DNA from: Candidatus Uhrbacteria bacterium
GTDB lineage: Bacteria > Patescibacteria > ABY1 > SG8-24 > UBA9934
DNA: 64,000 nt
NCBI GenBank assembly: GCA_018664485.1
Contig: JABJOE010000006.1
Location: 1 to 64,000 of the forward strand
Reading direction: 5' to 3'
This document shows, piece by piece, positions 53,242 through 60,556 of this stretch (positions within the stretch are counted from its first letter, which is position 1; each line of letters opens with the position of its first letter). The notes below the pieces were generated by a model. It ran no database searches and was not told the origin of the DNA. It worked only from the letters and a program-made list of their open reading frames with translations. The translations under genes were made by a program, and so were the position numbers.

Positions 53242-53502
53242 CTACTTCCAGCGCTCCAACCTTGGGATACCTCGCGTTAAAATCCAGGCAAGAATACCAT
53301 TCATACCTTTCTCTTTCATTTTTTCAATACAGAGTATTTGCATTTGTTTTGGGTCTGTAATTTCAGGGCTTAAAAATGGTCCGTCTTTAAAACAGTACGA
53401 GCAGTACATATCACTCTTCGCCCCATCTTTTTCAGATCCCCCTCCCTTAGGATCACCACTAAATGGCATCCCGCAACTCTGACAAAATTTATTCTTTTTC
53501 AT
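53242..53502 (-). CDS. Zinc-ribbon domain protein
   Basis: 86 residues from ATG 53502. Two Cys pairs, FCQSCGMPFSGD and YCSYCFKDGPFL, form a zinc-ribbon like that of the Zn_ribbon_2 family; the helical tail contains MQILCIEKMKEKGM. Known: members are small proteins of unsettled role, often annotated as putative zinc ribbon or associated with transcriptional regulators. TGATATACT ends 8 bases before this ATG, which decides against the longer frame starting at 53523. Confidence 0.8.
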   Translation of the reverse strand: MKKNKFCQSCGMPFSGDPKGGGSEKDGAKSDMYCSYCFKDGPFLSPEITDPKQMQILCIEKMKEKGMNGILAWILTRGIPRLERWK

Positions 53503-53510
53503 ATACGCAA

Positions 53511-53519
53511 AGTATATCA
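53511..53519 (-). promoter_or_regulatory. Extended -10 box, leaderless start
   Basis: Minus strand TGATATACT, identical to the parA box, 8 bases before the zinc-ribbon ATG. Confidence 0.6.
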
Positions 53520-53556
53520 GCACGGTTCAAAATCATGAATTCTGCGTTTCTAAATT

Positions 53557-53826
53557 CTATAAGTGTTTGTATCCAAGTCTCTTTAATTCATGTTGATGCT
53601 GTCGCTTAAATTCTCTGTGTCCACCTCCACTCTTCAAATAGACTTCACGAGCCATTGCATCATTCTTATTCTTATAATTTTCATAATAGAATATTTTCGC
53701 AGGCAATCTGTGCTTTGTAGATTTTACAGAGCCTGATTCGTGAGCCCTTAACCGATCTTTAAGATTTGTAGAGTAACCGATATACAGCTGATCATCTGAA
53801 CAAAATAAAACGTAAACAAAATACAT
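53557..53826 (-). CDS. GIY-YIG nuclease domain protein
   Basis: 89 residues from ATG 53826. A complete small GIY-YIG domain: YFVYVLFCSDDQLYIGYSTN at the N terminus, the catalytic Arg in LKDRLRAHESG, and the Glu in YYENYKNKNDAMAREVYLKSG. This is the UPF0213/YhbQ-like stand-alone form, not an intron endonuclease. Known: such proteins cut or bind DNA, cellular role unclear. TGCTAGGAT ends 8 bases upstream of the chosen start. Confidence 0.9.
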   Translation of the reverse strand: MYFVYVLFCSDDQLYIGYSTNLKDRLRAHESGSVKSTKHRLPAKIFYYENYKNKNDAMAREVYLKSGGGHREFKRQHQHELKRLGYKHL

Positions 53827-53834
53827 ACATATAC

Positions 53835-53843
53835 ATCCTAGCA
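53835..53843 (-). promoter_or_regulatory. Extended -10 box, leaderless start
   Basis: Minus strand TGCTAGGAT, 8 bases before the GIY-YIG ATG. Adjacent palindromes GCGACG-tcgga-CGTCGC (53851-53867) and GACCCGT-caa-ACGGGTC (53870-53886) occupy the rest of the gap. Confidence 0.5.
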
Positions 53844-53900
53844 TTAGCGACGTCGGACGTCGCTTTTGGACCCGTCAAACGGGTCTCAGGCCTTCACAGC

Positions 53901-53936
53901 AAAAGACCCACGACGTAATGTCAGTGGGTCTTTTTG
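53901..53936 (-). terminator. Terminator downstream of tRNA-fMet
   Basis: AAAAGACCCAC / GTGGGTCTTTT with loop gacgtaatgtca. T-runs exist on both strands; on the minus strand it ends the tRNA-fMet transcript, with the GGCCGT / ACGGCC palindrome (53953-53969) between. Confidence 0.75.
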
Positions 53937-53969
53937 GTTGCCCGAACGGCTTTAGGCCGTCCGACGGCC

Positions 53970-54046
<77 letters not shown>

Positions 54047-54152
54047 GGCGCATAATAGGTAAAATATGGGTTTATGTCAAGCAAACGTCCTTTGAGCGCA
54101 CCGTTGACTAACCTGCAGTAATCTGGTAATATTCGCATCGCAAAACAAGTTT

Positions 54153-54239
54153 GCCGCGATGGCGGAACTGGTAGACGCGCGGGACTCAAAATCCCGTGAT
54201 GGCAACATTGTGAGGGTTCAAGTCCCTCTCGCGGCACCA
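54153..54239 (+). tRNA. tRNA-Leu (CAA)
   Basis: 87 bases with a long variable arm (TGATGGCAACATTGTG), acceptor GCCGCGA / TCGCGGC, anticodon loop CTCAAAA with anticodon CAA, T arm GAGGG-TTCAAGT-CCCTC, CCA encoded. Confidence 0.96.
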
Positions 54240-54306
54240 CTGAATTCATATACTTACTACTTCTCAATAAAGAGGAAGACAGTATATCTAGATCGGTTGC
54301 GATTAC

Positions 54307-54426
54307 AACGCAGTCAGTTTGGTATAGTTTCGATGAAAGGGTGGCACGCAAGGAAACGTACTCAATGTACGTAGACGAAGCGTGTCGGGCCCCTTGAGTC
54401 GAAAATAGCCCAAAATGACAAGTTGG
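54307..54426. repeat. Intergenic imperfect palindrome 6
   Basis: Outer arms AACGCAGTCAGTTTGGTATA and the complement of GCCCAAAATGACAAGTT; core CACGC...ACGTAC-tcaat-GTACGT...GCGTG and a GGGCCC. Read from the right, GTCATTTTGGGCTATTTTCG carries the family arm. It fills the gap between tRNA-Leu and tRNA-Met; nothing is seen in 54240-54306. Confidence 0.75.
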
Positions 54427-54501
54427 CTGGGTAGCTCAGTTGGTTAGAGCGCGGGACTCATAAGCCTGAGGTCGAGAGTTCAAGTCTCTCTCCAGCCACC
54501 A
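54425..54501 (+). tRNA. tRNA-Met or tRNA-Ile2 (CAT)
   Basis: Acceptor GGCTGGG / TCCAGCC, D arm GCTC / GAGC, anticodon loop CTCATAA, T arm GAGAG-TTCAAGT-CTCTC, CCA encoded. The anticodon stem CGGGA / GCCTG has an A-G mismatch next to the loop and a G-T pair. It is not an initiator; elongator Met is more likely, but a lysidine-modified Ile tRNA cannot be excluded. Confidence 0.9.
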
Positions 54502-54529
54502 AAAACACACCTGAAACAGGTGTGTTTTT
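54502..54529 (+). terminator. Intrinsic terminator of tRNA-Met
   Basis: AAAACACACCTG-aaa-CAGGTGTGTTTTT, a perfect 12-bp stem. Confidence 0.9.
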
Positions 54530-54532
54530 GTA

Positions 54533-54559
54533 TTGACAAAACCCATTAAATAGTATAAG
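54533..54559 (+). promoter_or_regulatory. Promoter of the 164-residue orphan
   Basis: TTGACA (54533-54538) and TATAAG (54554-54559) with a short 15-base spacer. Confidence 0.45.
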
Positions 54560-54610
54560 TTCACTCCTCGGCATTTGATTCCTGTCGAGACACCCCACTC
54601 CGGAGACTGT

Positions 54611-55102
54611 ATGCCCGATCTCATCCTCGCCCATGCAACTAGCTTGGCACAGGCAATTCAGAAGGTGAGCGCTCCGAACGTCACCCATAAAGGCTCCGGC
54701 TGTGAAAACTACAACCCCAATAGCCACTACATAGAACACTCTCCAATCCGTCCGCGAGGTGGCCAGTGGCTGATCGTGACTGCAAGAAGCAGTTTCAAAA
54801 ATAACGATAAGAGGTTTGAAGCGTATGTGACGGCCTGCATCGTCGCCCCCTCCCTCTGCCATGAAGAAACGAGAGGTGACCCCACCGCCTTCTTCCGGAT
54901 CTACTACCACGACAACCGGAAACTCGTCTGGCATGTCACCTGGCGCCTTGAGCCAACGAAAGGTCAATGGCGTCTGGATGAAGCGCACACTACGCTTGAT
55001 ACCATTCCTGAGTCCTGCAAAGAGGATATCAAGACCGGCGTCTACGACAACATCGAGGACCTCGCGAAAATGCTCGGCACATTCGCAACAGCAATGAGCT
55101 GA
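54611..55102 (+). CDS. Orphan protein, unknown
   Basis: 163 residues from ATG 54611, chosen because GGAG (54602-54605) lies 5 bases before it; an in-frame TTG at 54575 would precede that site. No signal or membrane segment. A mixed alpha/beta sequence with QWLIVTARSSF, FFRIYYHDNRKLVWHVTWRL and a helical C terminus (IEDLAKMLGTFATAMS). No family recognised. GC-rich with its own promoter, ribosome site and hairpin, fourth orphan-style unit of the plus strand. Confidence 0.65.
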   Translation: MPDLILAHATSLAQAIQKVSAPNVTHKGSGCENYNPNSHYIEHSPIRPRGGQWLIVTARSSFKNNDKRFEAYVTACIVAPSLCHEETRGDPTAFFRIYYHDNRKLVWHVTWRLEPTKGQWRLDEAHTTLDTIPESCKEDIKTGVYDNIEDLAKMLGTFATAMS

Positions 55103-55124
55103 CTCGAAAGCTCGACTCCGTCAG

Positions 55125-55145
55125 AGCGCCTCCACTAGGGGGCGT
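55125..55145 (+). terminator. Hairpin terminator of the orphan gene
   Basis: GCGCCTCC-acta-GGGGGCGT followed by TCCTTGCTTTTT; 23 bases after the stop. Confidence 0.7.
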
Positions 55146-55166
55146 TCCTTGCTTTTTGCAAAACTA

Positions 55167-55175
55167 TGCTATACT
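55167..55175 (+). promoter_or_regulatory. Extended -10 box, leaderless start
   Basis: TGCTATACT, 10 bases before the ATG at 55186. Confidence 0.6.
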
Positions 55176-55185
55176 CCCGCACACT

Positions 55186-55653
55186 ATGACTTTGACCACA
55201 CATACTGCAATTGGCGCTGCTATTGGCTCATCTGTCGGAAACCCCATCATCGGGTTTCTTCTTGGATTTGCATCTCACTTCCTGGTAGACATGATTCCAC
55301 ATGGTGACAGTAAAATGTCTGACTCATTCCGACTACTCCACAAAAAAGGACCCGTGGCGTATGCATCAATCGATGGAGCTATCGCTCTATACCTTGTCCT
55401 CACCCTTTCAAACATTATTCCGTCAGCACAACTATTTGCATTCTCCCTGGCTGTCGCAGGATCTGTACTCCCTGACCTTCTAATCGGATTACAAGACCTG
55501 ACTCACTGGAGAATACTAAAACCTTTCTTTAGATTTCACTTTTTCTTCCACGACTTTTTTACAAAAAAATACGGCGATGTAAAACTTACATACGCCCTTG
55601 CAGGACAAGCTGCTGTTATTATTTTTATCCTTCTCCCGCTTGTTAACGGCTAG
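55186..55653 (+). CDS. DUF457/YdjM-like membrane metal-binding protein
   Basis: 155 residues from ATG 55186, decided by the -10 box 10 bases upstream. Begins TTHTAIGAAIGSSVGNPI with hydrophobic helices carrying GFASHFLVDMIPHGD and a later VLPDLLIGLQDLTHW, the conserved His/Asp positions of the YdjM/DUF457 membrane-bound hydrolase-like family. These residues are thought to bind a metal; the substrate is unknown. Convergent with the COG2426 gene, 6 bases apart at the stops. Confidence 0.75.
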   Translation: MTLTTHTAIGAAIGSSVGNPIIGFLLGFASHFLVDMIPHGDSKMSDSFRLLHKKGPVAYASIDGAIALYLVLTLSNIIPSAQLFAFSLAVAGSVLPDLLIGLQDLTHWRILKPFFRFHFFFHDFFTKKYGDVKLTYALAGQAAVIIFILLPLVNG

Positions 55654-55659
55654 TTCCCG

Positions 55660-56151
55660 CTAAAAATAAACATCGGCGCTTACACTCAATATACTCACAA
55701 TGATACCGGCAGTTATCACACCAGGAATAATACCCCGTATCGCATAACGAAAAGGTACTTTCAATGCTACAGCTGCCAGAGTAGCAGTCCACAGGCCGGT
55801 CATAGGAAGCGGTAATGCCGTAAAGAGAAATAATGCAAACGCCCCATAACGGGCGTATTTATGTTTTACTTTTCCCTTCGCTCTCTGGATTGAAAGCTCC
55901 ATAATACGCCCAAACCACGGCCAATGTTTCGTCGCCAATCCATGCAAGGCGTCTAGTCCGAAATATAATGGAACAAGTGGAACAAGGTTTCCAATCACGG
56001 CGTACCCGAATGCCTCGAGCGGTTGCAGCAGCCAAACATGCGCCGCTACAGGAATCGCAAGCCGCAATTCAAAAATAGGCATGGCAGCCAAGATCATCGT
56101 GGCGATCGGTCGCGGAACCTCACTTAGAAATAATATTACAGACTCAATCAT
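55660..56151 (-). CDS. COG2426-type small membrane protein
   Basis: 163 residues with four to five hydrophobic helices. PIFELRLAIPVAA near the N terminus, a basic cytoplasmic loop (QRAKGKVKHKYARYGAFALF) and ALPLPMTGLWTATLAAV match the family annotated as putative small multidrug export proteins (PF06695). The transport role is not well established. It follows the D,D-carboxypeptidase gene by 6 bases and is probably co-transcribed. Confidence 0.85.
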   Translation of the reverse strand: MIESVILFLSEVPRPIATMILAAMPIFELRLAIPVAAHVWLLQPLEAFGYAVIGNLVPLVPLYFGLDALHGLATKHWPWFGRIMELSIQRAKGKVKHKYARYGAFALFLFTALPLPMTGLWTATLAAVALKVPFRYAIRGIIPGVITAGIIVSILSVSADVYF

Positions 56152-56157
56152 ATAAAG

Positions 56158-57129
56158 TTACTCGTCCCAACTAAAAGTTTTAAATGCCCAGGCTGCCAAT
56201 CCCTTTGCTTCATCTGCGCGAGCGTCCTTGCTTTCAGCCCCCATTACGATCACATGGACAGCATGATCACCCTCCTGCACGGTTGTTGCAAGAACATACC
56301 CTGCTTCTGGCAAAAACCCCGTCTTCCCACCCAGTACATCATAGTTCCCATTATTCAGGAAGCTTGTTAGTAACACATTCGTATTATTAACCGTAATACT
56401 GTTACCGCTTTGCGAAAGAGTAGTGCTCGACGACTGCATAAACGACTTTATAATCTCATTCTCGTCAGCCACCTCAAGTAGAGTTACCAAATCACGAGCG
56501 GTCGACAGATTATCAGGATCAACCCCTGTAGGATCTGCAAACATGGAATTCGTCATCTCAAGCTCCACCGCTTTTTCGTTCATGCGAGCAATGAAATCCT
56601 CTATATCCAATCCTGAAAATCGAGCTAATGATTGTGTTGCAGTATTATCTGACCCTACAAGACTGGCAGCTAACACATCTTCCAGTAAAACCGGCTCATA
56701 GAAAGCAACGTAATGTCGCCCTCCCCCTACGTAATCTTGCTTTGGATCAAGTGTAACGTATTGCGATAAGTCAGGCTCCGTGTCCAAAAATACCAGAGCA
56801 CTCATCAACTTTGTAACACTGCCGATCGCTCGAAGCTGGTCAGGTTGTTTAGCGAATAATATCGCACCACTGTCGCGGTCTACCACCAACGCACTCCGCG
56901 CCGACGTTACAATACCGAAAGAATCTGTATCAACTTTAACAGGTGCATCGTATCTTGCCTGCGCCTCAGGCAAAACCTCCATAGCAAGGCGTAACTCTTG
57001 CGAACTCCACGCGGGTCGATCTATATCAACGGCAGCATCCGCCTGCCACTGATAATAGCCCGCATCAACTGGAAACAAGTTAACTAAAGTTGTTGCAAAA
57101 ACAAGTTGTGTGATCGCCTTGAAAATCAT
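56158..57129 (-). CDS. D-alanyl-D-alanine carboxypeptidase (PBP5-like)
   Basis: 323 residues from ATG 57129; GTG 57135 is an alternative overlapping the scpB stop. N-terminal signal sequence (about 1-26). Peptidase S11 motifs are all present: S-x-x-K in AIGSVTKLMSAL (nucleophile Ser), S-x-N in LVGSDNTATQ, and KTG in LGGKTGFLPEAGY. Known: it trims the terminal D-Ala of peptidoglycan stem peptides outside the membrane. It lacks the C-terminal PBP5 domain and amphipathic anchor. Directly downstream of scpB. Confidence 0.93.
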   Translation of the reverse strand: MIFKAITQLVFATTLVNLFPVDAGYYQWQADAAVDIDRPAWSSQELRLAMEVLPEAQARYDAPVKVDTDSFGIVTSARSALVVDRDSGAILFAKQPDQLRAIGSVTKLMSALVFLDTEPDLSQYVTLDPKQDYVGGGRHYVAFYEPVLLEDVLAASLVGSDNTATQSLARFSGLDIEDFIARMNEKAVELEMTNSMFADPTGVDPDNLSTARDLVTLLEVADENEIIKSFMQSSSTTLSQSGNSITVNNTNVLLTSFLNNGNYDVLGGKTGFLPEAGYVLATTVQEGDHAVHVIVMGAESKDARADEAKGLAAWAFKTFSWDE

Positions 57130-57134
57130 AGCCA

Positions 57135-57680
57135 CTATCCATCGAGCGAATGAAGCATCTGATCGATCTTGGAATGCTTGTGAAGATCTTCAAAGTCCGG
57201 CAACTCATCAGCCTTATGAATTCCGAGATGACGGAGCATGTCTGTTGTTAATGAGAACACTGGAAGTAGCTTAATGTCATCATCACGTTCATCAATCAAA
57301 CCGCGCATCAAAAGATTTCTAATAATCAGAGAGCAATTAACACCTCGGATATGCTCTACTTCTGCCTTTGTAATAGGGCCGCGGTATGCAATGATCGTTA
57401 AGGTCTCAAGCTGAGGTCGTGTGAGCTCAGACTTCATCTCATCTTTCGTTTGAGTCTTTAACTCTTCTCCGAATATTGGATTTGTAACAAGAGCTACGCC
57501 ATCTACAGTAGATAATATGTGGATACCAGACGCATCTACATTTCTGAGTTTCATCAAAGTCTCTACCGACTCCTGAACCTGCTCGCTTTTAACAGACAAA
57601 ATACGCGCAATAGCCTTAAACGTCATTGGCTTTGTGCGAAGGAATAATATAGCTTCGATTTTTGCTGCAAGATTTTCCAT
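57135..57680 (-). CDS. scpB: Segregation and condensation protein ScpB
   Basis: 181 residues. Two winged-helix domains; AAKIEAILFLRTKPMTFKAI at the N terminus and LTRPQLETLTIIAYRGPITK with EVEHIRGVNC are the ScpB signatures. Acts with ScpA and SMC to organise and separate the chromosome. It lies 48 bases after scpA; the usual partner order scpA-scpB is kept. SMC is not in this window. Confidence 0.95.
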   Translation of the reverse strand: MENLAAKIEAILFLRTKPMTFKAIARILSVKSEQVQESVETLMKLRNVDASGIHILSTVDGVALVTNPIFGEELKTQTKDEMKSELTRPQLETLTIIAYRGPITKAEVEHIRGVNCSLIIRNLLMRGLIDERDDDIKLLPVFSLTTDMLRHLGIHKADELPDFEDLHKHSKIDQMLHSLDG

Positions 57681-57728
57681 AATAATTTTATACGACTACG
57701 TAAACGATTCAGATATATCTATCAAACT

Positions 57729-58427
57729 CTACATCCTTTCAATTAAGACATCCTGCCCCGACTGCCGCACAGACACATGCTGTCGCCGTGCCAACTCGAG
57801 CAACGCAAGAAAGCTTACGACCACATCCATCTTTCGCTTAGCGCCAGACACCACATCTTGAAACTTCATCGAAGCACGAGATTGAAGTACTGTCGTTAAT
57901 TCTGAAATACGCTCCTCCACAGACTTCACACGCTCCATTGAAACCTGTTGCAAAGTAAAGAACGGTTGAAGACGTTTTAGCAATCCTGCAAATGCTGTAC
58001 GTAGATTATCTGATGTCAGATTTTCTGCCGGTGCAAATGCTGGTTTCTGATCAATTTTAATACGAGTGAAGGGCCGCTCAAAGGAACGTTCTGTATTTGA
58101 AAACTGTTCATTGATCTTCTCTGCCGCATTAACAAACAAACGATACAATCTCAACTGCTCCTCGAGCTCGCCAATCTCTTCCTCCTCTTCATCCATGCGA
58201 AGATAAGGCATCAACTCACGACTTTTCAAATAAATAAGTCGAGAAGCGATTAACAAAAAATCAGCCAGCTCCTCTGGAAGAACGTCGGCCGATTCTAAAC
58301 GCAATAAATATTCGTCAGCAATGTCGGCAAGAGCAACATCTGTAATCTCAAGCTCTCTCTTGTCTAGCAATTCCAAAAGAAGCCCAAGTGGGCCTGAAAA
58401 CGCATCTTGCTTAACTGAAAACTCCAT
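57729..58427 (-). CDS. scpA: Segregation and condensation protein ScpA
   Basis: 232 residues. Kleisin subunit of the SMC complex: the N-terminal FSGPLGLLLELLDKRELEITDV motif in which the usual GPLDLLL is GPLGLLL, ADFLLIASRLIYLKSRELMP, an acidic middle (DEEEEEIGELEEQL) and a C-terminal winged helix (VVSFLALLELARRQHVSVRQ). TGTTAAAAT ends 9 bases before the ATG. Expected to bridge SMC heads with ScpB. Confidence 0.95.
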   Translation of the reverse strand: MEFSVKQDAFSGPLGLLLELLDKRELEITDVALADIADEYLLRLESADVLPEELADFLLIASRLIYLKSRELMPYLRMDEEEEEIGELEEQLRLYRLFVNAAEKINEQFSNTERSFERPFTRIKIDQKPAFAPAENLTSDNLRTAFAGLLKRLQPFFTLQQVSMERVKSVEERISELTTVLQSRASMKFQDVVSGAKRKMDVVVSFLALLELARRQHVSVRQSGQDVLIERM

Positions 58428-58436
58428 AACCCCTAC

Positions 58437-58445
58437 ATTTTAACA
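58437..58445 (-). promoter_or_regulatory. Extended -10 box of scpAB
   Basis: Minus strand TGTTAAAAT, 9 bases before the scpA ATG. Confidence 0.6.
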
Positions 58446-58681
58446 CATTTCGTCCTTCCACTCACGAAAACTATAAGATCATCAAAACACTATACTGCAG
58501 GCAAAAAGCTGACATAGATAACATGGAATTCTATCTGTTTTAAAGGCTGATTTTAGCTATCCACAGAAACTGACGAAAAATGTTTGTCAGAATTTCCGCG
58601 GCTCATATACTACTCAACGTAGTCACAAGTCACCGTACCACTACAAATAAACAACGTCTTACAAACTACTTCATAAAGTCT

Positions 58682-60514
58682 ATGTGTGGAATCATTGGTT
58701 ATACCGGAACACAGGAAGCCTCCCCTTTTCTGCTCGCAGGGCTTAAGCGATTAGAATATCGAGGATACGACTCTGCAGGCATCGGCGTGTTAAACAAAGA
58801 AATAAATATTGTACGTGCACAAGGCCCGATCTGTGAGCTCGAAAAAACTCTAGTGAAAAATACACCCGACGGTTCTTGCGGTATTGCGCACACTCGCTGG
58901 GCAACACATGGGGTTCCCTCAGAAGCCAACGCCCATCCCCACCGTGACTGTTCAGGTGACATTGCCATCATTCACAACGGGATAATCGAGAACCACTTAG
59001 TTCTCCGTCGTGCACTAACGCTACGGGGCCACGTATTTAAATCTCAGACAGACAGCGAAGTTATATCTCACTTACTCGAAGAGACCATCGCCGACACTGA
59101 CTCCCTACAAGATGCGTTTGAGCAATTATTAGGACAGCTCACTGGCGCGTATGGAATTGTGGCGATGATTAAAAGTAGTCCTGGCACCTTATTTGTAGCG
59201 CGTATGGGTAGTCCTATCGTGCTTGGCAGACGAGATGGAGATCGGTTTGTTTGTTCAGATGCGACAGCGATGGCGGACTGGGTGGATGATGTGATTTATT
59301 TGGATGACGGGGAACGCGCACTCCTACAACCCAATAACGAACCCATCATATGGACAAAAGAATCCGAGAACATCTCAAAGCAACATCACACTATCAGCTG
59401 GGATACATCCGTTGCGTCCAAGAAACGCTACGCCCACTTCATGCTCAAGGAGATGATGGAACAGCCCAAGGTAGTAGAGGATACGATGCGCGGCAGACTG
59501 ATCGCGCAGAAAGGTATTGCCCACTTTGGTGGCTTGGAGGATGTTCGCGAACGCCTCCGAGAAATAGATCGTCTGATTATCGTTGCCTGCGGCACGGCGT
59601 ACTACGCAGGATGCGTCGGTGAATACATGCTCGAGCACTACGCAGGCATTCCCGTCGAGGTTGAGCTCGCAAGCGAATTCCGCTATCGCCACCCAGTTAT
59701 AAATAGACACACTGCGGTACTTGCGATCACCCAGTCTGGTGAAACCGCCGATACACTCGCTGCAATACGCGAGGCGAAAACACAAGGGGCCCTCACGCTT
59801 GGAATAGTTAATGTTCCGGGGTCAACAATCGCTCGCGAAACAGATGCTGGAATATATACAAGAGCGGGCTCTGAGATCGGCGTAGCTTCAACTAAGGCGT
59901 TTATAACACAGGTTACAGCACTCGCAATGCTCACTCTCTTTTTTGGACGTGACCGTAACCTCGAAGAAACAGAAGCAATCAAAATCGCAAAAGAGTTGGA
60001 ACTTATACCAGACAAGATAGAAAGTATTTTAAAACTTCGCCCGCAAATAAAAGCGTTGGCAGATAAATATCAATGGATGCAAAACGCATTCTTCCTGGGT
60101 CGAACATACCAAGCCCCTATCGCATATGAGGGAGCTCTAAAGCTAAAAGAGATTAGCTTGATTCATGCTGAAGGATATAGTGCCGGTGAATTGAAACATG
60201 GGCCGCTCGCCCTTATCGATGAGAGGTTTCCAAGCATTGTAATATGCCCACGCGATGAAGTGTACGAAAAGACGCTTTCAAACATTGCAGAAATTAAAGC
60301 GCGCAAAGGACCCGTTATTGCAATTACGGACATTGGTAATACCGATATCGTAGAGCTTGTTGACGACGTTATCCACATTCCAAGCACACATGAAATGCTC
60401 TCACCACTTCTCACGGCAATCCCAACGCAGCTATTCGCATATGAAATGTCGCTTCTTCAAGGCTATGACCCTGACAAACCTCGCAACCTTGCAAAGAGTG
60501 TTACTGTCGAATGA
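58682..60514 (+). CDS. glmS: Glucosamine-6-phosphate synthase
   Basis: 610 residues from ATG 58682, required because the mature N terminus must expose Cys2 (MCGIIGYTG); a longer frame to 58580 cannot be functional. Glutaminase domain (LKRLEYRGYDSAGIG, CGIAHTRWATHG), then two SIS domains (ACGTAYYAG, ITQSGETADT, EIGVASTKAFITQ, EGYSAGELKHGPLALI). Makes GlcN-6-P from fructose-6-P and glutamine, the entry to peptidoglycan and glycan synthesis. No glmS ribozyme core was recognised in the 150-base leader. Ends in a terminator shared with aspS. Confidence 0.97.
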   Translation: MCGIIGYTGTQEASPFLLAGLKRLEYRGYDSAGIGVLNKEINIVRAQGPICELEKTLVKNTPDGSCGIAHTRWATHGVPSEANAHPHRDCSGDIAIIHNGIIENHLVLRRALTLRGHVFKSQTDSEVISHLLEETIADTDSLQDAFEQLLGQLTGAYGIVAMIKSSPGTLFVARMGSPIVLGRRDGDRFVCSDATAMADWVDDVIYLDDGERALLQPNNEPIIWTKESENISKQHHTISWDTSVASKKRYAHFMLKEMMEQPKVVEDTMRGRLIAQKGIAHFGGLEDVRERLREIDRLIIVACGTAYYAGCVGEYMLEHYAGIPVEVELASEFRYRHPVINRHTAVLAITQSGETADTLAAIREAKTQGALTLGIVNVPGSTIARETDAGIYTRAGSEIGVASTKAFITQVTALAMLTLFFGRDRNLEETEAIKIAKELELIPDKIESILKLRPQIKALADKYQWMQNAFFLGRTYQAPIAYEGALKLKEISLIHAEGYSAGELKHGPLALIDERFPSIVICPRDEVYEKTLSNIAEIKARKGPVIAITDIGNTDIVELVDDVIHIPSTHEMLSPLLTAIPTQLFAYEMSLLQGYDPDKPRNLAKSVTVE

Positions 60515-60521
60515 TGCAAAC

Positions 60522-60550
60522 AAAAAACCGAGCACAGCGCCCGGTTTTTT
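60522..60550. terminator. Bidirectional terminator between glmS and aspS
   Basis: AAAAAACCG / CGGTTTTTT with a GC-rich inner part; A- and T-runs on both sides serve both strands. Confidence 0.85.
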
Positions 60551-60556
60551 ACTTTT

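Noticed and set aside
58446..58681. glmS ribozyme or riboswitch in the glmS leader
   Set aside because: No conserved ribozyme core was recognisable by eye in this short AT-rich gap.
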